NCBI GenBank assembly: GCA_966250335.1
Contig: CBINGZ010000027.1
Coordinates: forward strand, 12,061-76,060
Source of the DNA: OLB7 sp966250335
Lineage (GTDB): Bacteria > Bacteroidota > Ignavibacteria > OLB7
Direction of reading: 5' to 3'
Length of the DNA stretch: 64,000 bases
The notes under the pieces: generated by a model
What the model saw: the letters and a program-made list of their open reading frames with translations, nothing else
Databases searched by the model: none
What the model was told of the DNA's origin: nothing
Translations under genes and position numbers: made by a program
Part shown: piece after piece, positions 7,304 to 15,300 of the stretch
Layout of the letters: the number at the start of each line of letters is the position of its first letter
How positions within the stretch are numbered: position 1 is the stretch's first letter

Positions 7304-8914
7304 CTATTGAGGAAGATGACGGTCGAGAAGGGTGATTGCGTTTGTAATATGTTCTACCATTTCACGACGCATCTCCTCCGGGATTCCCTCCCCCACGGAG
7401 GCCTCCCCTTCGGCCGCTTCTCCGGCAGCCTCAAGCTCGGCACGGAGTCGGCCCGCCTCGGCGTCGAGCTCCTCGACCTTCTCTCCGGCAACTTCCAGCT
7501 CGGCACGGAGCCGTTCGGTCTCGGCATCCAGCGCCACGGCCCTCTCTCCGGCTGCCTCGAGCTCGGCGCGGAGCCGGCCGCTCTCGCCGTCGAGCGCCTC
7601 GACCTTGTCGTTCAGGTCGACACAGCGCTGCTGCAGACGTCCGACCTCGGCGTGCGAGTGAATCAGCTCGGTCTCCTTGCGGGCGGCCATGTCGAGCGCC
7701 TCGCTCAGATCGTGCATCAGATGATCGATCCGCTCCCGCTGGGCTACAAGGCGGTCGTCGTCGGTCGCCTCCTGCTGCTTCAGCCGGACCAGAAGCGATT
7801 CAACGGTGGAGCGAGCCTCATCACGCTCGGTCTGAAGCTCGTGCATCGCCTTGCGCGCCACCTCCGCCTCGACGTCGAACGCCACATGCTTCTCCTCGTA
7901 CGCCGCCAGACGGGCCTCGTACTCATCCTTCAGGCGGACGGTCGACGCGCGGGCCTCCAGCAGCGCCCGTTCGCGCTCCACCTGAACCTCGCGCGACTGG
8001 AGCAGATCGGCCTGAACGGACTTCAGCTCATGGAGTGCGCCGGTATGCCTCTGGATCGCCTGGGTCAGATCGGAGCGGAGCGCCTCCACCTCGATGTCGC
8101 GATTCCTCAGCCGCTCCCGAAGCTCCAGCAGCTCCCGCTGCCTCTCCTCGGAGAACTGCACCACATCGCGTGAGCGACGGACCTGATCCTCCAGAAGCGT
8201 GATCCCGTTCTCCAGTTCGGCGACCCGGTTGCGGCTGATGGTGGCGTCGCGGGTGGAGGCGTCGAGCTTGGCGATCGTCTGAAGGTACCTGTCCTCCATG
8301 TCGATCCGTTCGTCGCGGAGCGCCGCCACCGACCTGCGCGCCTCGTTGAGCTCGGCGGTAAGACGGGCGATCTCGGCGACGGTGCTCGTCTCCTTCGACG
8401 ACTGCTCGGCGTTCAGCTCCGCGATCCGTGTGCGGGTGCTGAGCGACTCGGCGTTGGCACGGGCGAGTTCGCCCCGCAGGTCCTCCAGCTGACGGCGAAG
8501 CAGATCGACCTCGGTCTGCGCGTCCTGAGCGGTCCGCGCGGTCTCGTCCCGTTCCTCGGTCAGAAGGTTGAGCGAGTCCTCCTGCTCGGCGATGATCATA
8601 TCGCGCCGGGCGCCATCCTGCTCCAGGCGGTCGATCTTCTCGTAGAGGTCCGCCAGCCTCTTCTCCGCCTGGAACGTCCGCTCCTCGGCCTCGGTCAGAC
8701 GGCGGCGATCGCCGGCGGCGGCCTCCATCTGGGCGGAGACGGAGAGGCCGGCGTTCGAGCGTTCCTGCTCGAGCTCCTGGATCCGCTCCATAAGCCGCTT
8801 CCGCTCCCGACGCAGATCATGGTATCGATCCCCCAGCCGCTCCAGAGCGAGCTGCAGGCGCTCGAACGCCCTCCGCATGTCGGCCGATTCGTTCGTATGC
8901 AATTCTTTCGTCAT
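7304..8914 (-). CDS. Long coiled-coil protein of unknown function
   Basis: 536 residues, almost entirely heptad-rich charged helix (LERLGDRYHDLRRERKRLMERI, LDRHLPQ at the end), with no membrane segment or signal peptide, so cytosolic. The C-terminal third has internal repeats of about 20 residues built on AVALDAETERLRAELE-type and VEELDAEAGRLRAELE-type units. It sits between pheT (37-bp gap) and zapA. Bacteroidota often encode a much shorter coiled-coil protein at this spot. A ZapB- or SMC-like scaffold role in division is possible from context only; nothing in the sequence proves it. Confidence 0.75.
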   Translation of the reverse strand: MTKELHTNESADMRRAFERLQLALERLGDRYHDLRRERKRLMERIQELEQERSNAGLSVSAQMEAAAGDRRRLTEAEERTFQAEKRLADLYEKIDRLEQDGARRDMIIAEQEDSLNLLTEERDETARTAQDAQTEVDLLRRQLEDLRGELARANAESLSTRTRIAELNAEQSSKETSTVAEIARLTAELNEARRSVAALRDERIDMEDRYLQTIAKLDASTRDATISRNRVAELENGITLLEDQVRRSRDVVQFSEERQRELLELRERLRNRDIEVEALRSDLTQAIQRHTGALHELKSVQADLLQSREVQVERERALLEARASTVRLKDEYEARLAAYEEKHVAFDVEAEVARKAMHELQTERDEARSTVESLLVRLKQQEATDDDRLVAQRERIDHLMHDLSEALDMAARKETELIHSHAEVGRLQQRCVDLNDKVEALDGESGRLRAELEAAGERAVALDAETERLRAELEVAGEKVEELDAEAGRLRAELEAAGEAAEGEASVGEGIPEEMRREMVEHITNAITLLDRHLPQ

Positions 8915-8951
8915 GAATAGTTGATTCTGGGATCGGCCGGACGCGGACGCC

Positions 8952-11369
8952 TCAGGCCCGCAGCTCGGCGCCGTGCTCCGCGCGCAGCGCCGCGATAATC
9001 CCGTTCATGATCTCCTCGACCTCCGCATCCTCCAGCGTGCGCTCGTGCGGCGTGAAGCTGAGGGCGTAGGCAAGCGACTTTTTCCCGTCGGGCACCCCCT
9101 TCCCCACATAGAGATCGAAGAGCGCCACCGAGGAGAGGAGATCTCCCCCCGAGCCCTTCCCTCTTCCGGCCCCCCGGATCGTCTGCTCCACCGCCGCGTT
9201 CGATGTCGCCGCGTCGATCACGATCGAGATGTCGCGGTTGACCACCGGATATCTGGAGGGAGCCGTATAGCTCCCCTGAACGAACGCACGTCGCGCCAGC
9301 TCCTCGATGTCGAAGAGGGCAAGCACCGGCGTGCCGTCGATCGATGCACGGCCGATCGCGCCGCGATCCATCGGTCCCAGCCGCCCCAGTTCCACACCGC
9401 CGACGTATACGGAGAGCGCCGGGGCGTCGATCCCCCATTTCGCCTCCTCGGTCGGCGCGTAGGTGACGTCGGGGATCCCGATCGACGACATGAACCTGTC
9501 GACGACGCCGCGAAGATCGTAGATGTCGAACCCGCGCGCCGGGATATCCCAGGCGATCGGGTCGGCTCGTCCGGTCATCGTGACGGCAAGCTCGATCGTC
9601 TCGACGATTCCCGGAATCACCCCCTGATCGTCCCGTCCGGCGCGAAACGCCTTGCCGATCTCGAAGAGCTTCTGATCGGGACGGGAATGGCGCTGGTTGA
9701 GCGCCACGACCCGGGCGATGCTCGGGGCGAGACTGGTGCGGAGCGTGGAGTAGTCGCGGCCGAGCGCGTTCCTGAGAGTGACAGGCTCGCCGTACGCGGC
9801 GGCCGATTCGGGATCGGTCAGATAGAGCGAGACGATCTCACTGAACCCGTTCGCCAGCAGGAAGGTCCGTGTCGCCTCGATCAGCTTCAGCACCGGATCA
9901 TCGTTCGTGTCGAACGAGACAAGGGCGCGCGGCTCCACCGGGATACGGTCGTAATCGTAGAGCCTGGCGATCTCCTCCACCAGATCGACCTCGCCGTAGA
10001 CATCCACCCTGTACGACGGCACCGAGACCATGCAGCGTCCCTCCTCCCCCGGATCGACGATGAACCCCAGGCGGGTCAGGATCGCATCCTGTTCGGCCGG
10101 CTCGATCGCAAGGCCGAGGATCTCCTCGGTCCGCGCATATCGCAGCTCGATAATCTGCTGCGGTCTGACGTTGGGATATTCGTCGACGATCCCCGCAAGA
10201 ACCTCTCCGCCGGCGAGCGTGGCGATCATGTAGGCCGCGCGATCGACGGCATAGAGGACGTTCCCCATGTCGGCGCCGCGCTCGAACCTGTAGCTGGCAT
10301 CGGTCGAGAGGCCGAGGCGCTTGGCGGAGCGTCTGATCGACGAGGGATTGAAATAGGCCGATTCGATCAGCACGTCGACGGTCGCGTCGGTGATCTCGGA
10401 GTTCGCCCCTCCCATGATTCCGGCGATCGCCACCGGCTTCTCCGCATCGCAGATCATCAGGGTCTTCTCGGGAAGCTGATGCTCCTTCCCGTCGAGGGTC
10501 GTGAACTTCTCTCCGGAGACCGGGCGGACAACGATCCGTCCGCCGGCGACGGTTCCCAGATCGAACGCATGAAGCGGATGTCCGCACTCGAACATCACAT
10601 AGCTCGCGGCATCGACGACGTTGTTGATCGATCGGATACCGAGCTTTTTCATCGTCTCCTGCAACCACACCGGAGAGGGCCCGATCGTGACGCCGCGGAC
10701 GACCCGGGCCGCATAGCGCGGGCAGAGGTCGGGATCTTCGATCGAGACCGACACCGCCTCCGACACCGGAGTCGACGACTCGACGATCTCGTTCGGCGGC
10801 AGGAAGATCTCACCTCCCGTGAGCGCCGCGATCTCCCTGGCGACGCCGAGATGGCTCAGGCAGTCGGCTCTGTTGGGAGTAAGGTCGACTTCGTAGATGA
10901 TATCACCCAGCAGATCCGCAAGCGGCATGCCGACCTGGGCGGAGTCGGGGAGAACAAGGATGCCGTCGTGTCCCTCGCCGAGCCCCAGTTCCGCCTCAGA
11001 GCAGATCATTCCTTCCGACTCGATCCCGCGGATCGCGCGTCGGGAGATGGTAAAGTCCGCCGTCGCGATATACGTCCCCACGGGCGCAAAGGCGATCTTC
11101 TGTCCGGCGGCCACATTCGGGGCGCCGCAGACAACCGTATGGGTTCCGTTTCCGTCGGCGACGGTACAGAGGGAGAGTTTGTCGGCGTTCGGATGTTTTT
11201 CACGTGTGAGGACCTCCCCCACGACGAACCCGTGCAGCTTCTCGCGCAGGTCCTCGACGACCTCGACCTCCAGGCCGAGGTTCAGAAGCCGGTCCGAGAG
11301 CTCATCGGGAGTGAACGTGAATGGCGTGATCGATTTCAGCCACGATTCAATGATTCTTCTACTCGGCAT
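8952..11369 (-). CDS. pheT: Phenylalanine-tRNA ligase beta subunit
   Basis: Charges tRNA-Phe as an alpha2-beta2 enzyme. 805 residues, the usual size. Domains in order: N-terminal segment, EMAP-like tRNA-binding OB fold (about 40-155, HPNADKLSLCTV and CGAPNVAAGQ), B3/B4 editing region (about 210-380), B5 (about 405-475), the synthetase-like core with RTSLAPSIARVVALNQ, and the C-terminal FDX-ACB domain (SRYPVVNRDISIVID). Start MPSRRIIESWLK matches the family. pheS is not adjacent: the region upstream is noncoding and then ssrA on the other strand, so the two subunits are encoded apart. Confidence 0.96.
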   Translation of the reverse strand: MPSRRIIESWLKSITPFTFTPDELSDRLLNLGLEVEVVEDLREKLHGFVVGEVLTREKHPNADKLSLCTVADGNGTHTVVCGAPNVAAGQKIAFAPVGTYIATADFTISRRAIRGIESEGMICSEAELGLGEGHDGILVLPDSAQVGMPLADLLGDIIYEVDLTPNRADCLSHLGVAREIAALTGGEIFLPPNEIVESSTPVSEAVSVSIEDPDLCPRYAARVVRGVTIGPSPVWLQETMKKLGIRSINNVVDAASYVMFECGHPLHAFDLGTVAGGRIVVRPVSGEKFTTLDGKEHQLPEKTLMICDAEKPVAIAGIMGGANSEITDATVDVLIESAYFNPSSIRRSAKRLGLSTDASYRFERGADMGNVLYAVDRAAYMIATLAGGEVLAGIVDEYPNVRPQQIIELRYARTEEILGLAIEPAEQDAILTRLGFIVDPGEEGRCMVSVPSYRVDVYGEVDLVEEIARLYDYDRIPVEPRALVSFDTNDDPVLKLIEATRTFLLANGFSEIVSLYLTDPESAAAYGEPVTLRNALGRDYSTLRTSLAPSIARVVALNQRHSRPDQKLFEIGKAFRAGRDDQGVIPGIVETIELAVTMTGRADPIAWDIPARGFDIYDLRGVVDRFMSSIGIPDVTYAPTEEAKWGIDAPALSVYVGGVELGRLGPMDRGAIGRASIDGTPVLALFDIEELARRAFVQGSYTAPSRYPVVNRDISIVIDAATSNAAVEQTIRGAGRGKGSGGDLLSSVALFDLYVGKGVPDGKKSLAYALSFTPHERTLEDAEVEEIMNGIIAALRAEHGAELRA

Positions 11370-11660
11370 GTGTCCTTTCCGATACTACAGGATGGGGCAA
11401 ATGTAGCGAAACAGCGAACGGACGCAAAGAGATGGGGTGTTTCATTGAAAGAAAAGAATAAGGTGTGGGGATTACATTTCACTACATGACGGGGTACACG
11501 AGCGGGGCTGTACGGAGCGTCATTCTGAACGAGCGATGAACATTCCGGTCGGCACTTGATTTAGCCATACGCTTCTTCTTATGTTAGCCGGGTTCACAGC
11601 TCCTCCTTTTTGTTGTGATGGGTGTGAACGCAGTCCCGACAGCGGGACTGCGTTTCTTCT
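11370..11660. other. Divergent intergenic region between pheT and ssrA
   Basis: 291 bases that must hold the pheT promoter (minus) and the ssrA promoter (plus). Near the right end, GTTCACA (11592-11598) can pair with TGTGAAC (11623-11629), and a strong hairpin CGCAGTCCCG / CGGGACTGCG (11629-11638 / 11643-11652) is followed by TTTCTTCT right at the tmRNA 5' end. This may be a leader hairpin that is cut off during tmRNA maturation, or the terminator of a short upstream RNA. I see no open reading frame here. Confidence 0.45.
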
Positions 11661-12033
11661 GGGGATGCACTGGTTTCGACGGGGAGCTGATTGCTTGAAG
11701 TTGCGCTGTCGCGCCTTGCTCATGTGGCGCGTTATCTCCAAATGAGCATATAGTAACTGCGGACTCTTACGAGTACCGTCTCGCAGCCTAAGTTGGACTT
11801 AGCGCAGTGAGCATCCGACCGGGAATCGCCTGTTAGTTCCGGATTACGGGTGTCGACTTTAGCAGGATAGCGGTGTCCGCCCGGCGAGCGGCGGCACTGC
11901 GAACCAACAGCCCGCTGGCTCACGGATAACCCTGTCGACCGGGATGTCGTGAGCGAGATTTAAAGATCGACTACGCAGCGTAGTAGCTTCAGGGGTCACT
12001 TTTCGGACGCGGGTTCGATTCCCGCCATCTCCA
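11661..12033 (+). ncRNA. ssrA: Transfer-messenger RNA
   Basis: Rescues stalled ribosomes. The 5' end GGGGATG-CACTGGTTTCGAC is diagnostic, and it pairs with CATCTCC (12026-12032) to form the 7-bp acceptor stem with one G-U pair; the T arm GCGGGTTCGATTCCCGC is intact. The 3' CCA is not fully encoded (ACA follows). The reading frame starts at the resume codon GCG (11759-11761), preceded by TAGTAACT, and encodes ADSYEYRLAA followed by TAA (11789-11791). The AA tail is the usual ClpXP signal, and the tag resembles the Chlorobium type. One-piece, non-permuted tmRNA. Confidence 0.97.
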
Positions 12034-12037
12034 CAGG

Positions 12038-12071
12038 AAACCGCGAATCTTTTAAGGGTTCGCGGTTTTTT
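12038..12071 (+). terminator. Terminator of ssrA
   Basis: AACCGCGAA pairs with TTCGCGGTT around a short AT-rich loop and is followed by T-rich sequence, immediately after the tmRNA 3' end. Confidence 0.85.
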
Positions 12072-12317
12072 ATTGCCTGGGAAAAGATATCGAAATCCGA
12101 TCCATTTTCTTCCAGTTGCAATCGTAGGCCGATTATATCACCACATCGCTATCTTCGCCCCCGGCAGTCAACTCTGCACGGTCGAAGTGTATCTCGAAGC
12201 CGTTATGAACGGCCCCGTTCGCGGGCTCCCCATCTGCCTAGTACATATCCCGGTTTTCGTCAACCAGCCTCGGAATCTCCATTTCGGCTTCGACCGACAC
12301 CCAATCATTCACGTGCC

Positions 12318-15300
12318 ATGATCTCTTCACGTTCGTCGACGGGAACACTTGCGGTTCTCGTACTGATGCTCCCGGGCCTGGAACTGGCGGCGCAGTCCTC
12401 CCCCACCGTCGATACCCGCGGCCACATGGGTATCGGAACGGTTCGCCCCGATCCGGCCGCCATCCTCGATCTCAGCGCGACCAACGCCGGCCTCCTGCTC
12501 CCCCGCATGACCTCCGAGCAGATCGACGCCATCGTCAACCCTCCCACCGGCCTGCTGGTCTTCAATACCTCCACGGGAGAGCTGCAGTACAACTTCGGAA
12601 CGGGGGGGACGCCCGACTGGGTGCCGCTGATCTCCCCGAAATCCTCCACTGCGTCGTCGACCTTCTGGATGCTCTCGGGCAACGCGCTGAACGCCGAAAG
12701 CTTCCTGGGATCGACCAACAGTCAGCCGGTGGTCTTCAAGTCCAACGGCGCCGAGCGGATGCGTATCGCGGCCGGAGGAAACCTCGGTATCGGCACGACG
12801 AGCCCCGCCGAGATGCTCGACGTGGGAGGAAACATACGGTTCTCCGGCGCCCTGATGCCGGCGGGGAACGCAGGAAACGCAACGGAGATCCTCGTCTCCA
12901 GCGGACCGGGACTCCCCCCTGCATGGCAGGCGGCCCCTTCGTACTCCCTTGACGGCGATGTTACCGGAACCTTCGGCACCACGCAGATCGACCCGGCCAA
13001 CCCCGGCGTCGGCGACCGCCTGATCGGCGGCGTCAACAACGGAACGACCACGATCGACGACGCGCGCACGGCCGCGACGATCGCGCGGGACGGCGAGAGC
13101 CCGGCGGCCGGCGATGTAAGCGGATCACTCGCAGCAGGATATTCCGTCAACAGCGTCCGGACGGCGGCAGGAACAAGCATAGTTTCGGCAGTCAATGCCG
13201 AAGGGACCGAGGGAACGATCGGTGATGATCGCGTTGCGAACGATCTGACGATCGAGGGCGGATCGGTCGACAACACCCCGATCGGCGGGACGGGACGGAG
13301 CACCGGAGCCTTCACCGATATCGACGCCGACGGCGCCGCGGGATTCGGCGACGGCACGGGAGACGACGACTTCACCGTGAACCCCGGCAGCGGAACCGTC
13401 AGTTTCAGCGGCTCGACGATCACGAACGTCGGCACACCGGTGGCCGGAACCGACGCCGCGACCAGGAGCTATGTCGACGAGCAGATCACGAACCAGCAGG
13501 GATGGACCCTCGACGGCAACGCGGCCGGGCCCGACGACGTGCTCGGCACCACCAACGCCCAGGACCTGAACATCATCGCCGGCGGATCGACCCGCATAAC
13601 GATCGACGATGAAACCGGTAACGTCGGCGTCGGAGGGGCCTACTCCCCGCTCGACAGGCTGAACGTGACGGGGAACGTGAACACCACGACCCAGTACAAC
13701 ATCGGCGGCGGGCGCGTGATCGCCATCCCCGGAACCGACAACTTCCTCGCGGGGGTCGGAACGGGAGCAGCCAACACCACAGGCTACGGCAACACCTTCG
13801 TCGGCGACGACGCGGGAGCAGCCAACACCACAGGCTACAGCAACACCTTCGTCGGCGACAGCGCCGGAGTCTTCAACACCACCGGTGAACTGAACACCGC
13901 GGTGGGATCGGGAGCCTTTCGGAACAACACGACGGGTTACGCCAACTCCGCCTTCGGATGGCGGACGCTTGAGGATAACAACGGCGGATTCAACAATACC
14001 GGCCTCGGCATGGAGGCGCTCACCTCCAACACGACGGGCAATCATAACACGGCGGTCGGCGTCGAGGCGCTGCAGACGAACACGACCGGCGGCACCAATA
14101 CCGCGGTCGGCGTCGGTTCCATGAACCAGAGCACGACAGGCTCCGAGAACACCGCCGTCGGAAACGCCGCGATGAACGGCAATATCTCCGGAAGCAACAA
14201 CACGGCTGTCGGCGTCAACGCGCTGAGCGGGGTATCGACCGGGGACAACAACACGGGGCTCGGCAAGGAGGCCGGTCTTGCCGGCGGAGGCGCGGGGTCG
14301 AACAATACGTTCATCGGCTACCAGGCGAACCCGTCGACAAGTGAGTTGACCAACGCGACGGCGATCGGCGCCGGAGCAATCGTCGGTCAGAGCAACGCGC
14401 TTGTCCTGGGGAACAACGCCGACGTCGGCATCGGCACCGGTACCCCGGCCCGCCGCCTGGAAGTGGCGGGAACCGCGCAGACGGCCAACGTCCGGCTCGG
14501 TTCGGTCGGCGGAGCCGCGGTCGCAGGGGCCTGGGAATCGACGGAGAACGACGGCATCGTCACGGCCGACGCCAGCGGCGATCTGCTGAAACGGTCGATC
14601 GACGCCGTGGTCGGCTCCGTCGCGTGGTCGCTTGAAGGGAACGCGATCGGCGAAGGGGACGTGCTGGGGAGCACCAACGCGGAGGACCTGAATATCGTGG
14701 CGGGAGGTTCAACGAGGGTGACGATCGACGACGCCACCGGCAACGTCGGCGTCGGCGGAGCCTTCTCCCCGACCGACAGGCTGAGCGTGACCGGAAACGT
14801 CGTCGTCTCCGACACGAGCAACCTTCAGGGAGTCGTGACGAACTCGACCGGAAACATCGTACTGGATGATAGTGTCGACGTCGCCGGAACCGTTGTTCCG
14901 ACCGAGGACGGCACGTACAGCCTCGGCGCCGACGCGAGCCGCTGGTCGGAGGTCTACGTCGGCGGCGTTCATATAGGTCCGGCCAACGGCGAGTCGACGG
15001 AGAACGAGCTCAACCTGAGGTACGCCGAGGGAGCGGCAATCGTGAACGTCGACGGAAGCGGATCGGAACTCGATATACGATCGGCAGCCGTCGACATCAA
15101 CACGGACCTGAACGTCGCCGGCGATCTCGATGTCGGCGCAGGGAACTTCACCGTCACGGCGGCCGGCAACACGGACGTCAACGGAACGTTGAACGCGGAC
15201 GGAACGACGACGCTGAACGGCAACATCGCGCTGGGGGACGCCGCGGCGGATGCAGTGACGCTGAACGGAACCTTGACCGGAGCAGGTTCAGGCCATACGC

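Noticed and set aside
8973..11489. 838-codon plus-strand frame opposite pheT
   Set aside because: Antisense shadow; pheT on the minus strand is complete and recognisable from end to end.
11520..11923. Minus-strand frames across the tmRNA gene
   Set aside because: They lie opposite ssrA and have no protein-like content.
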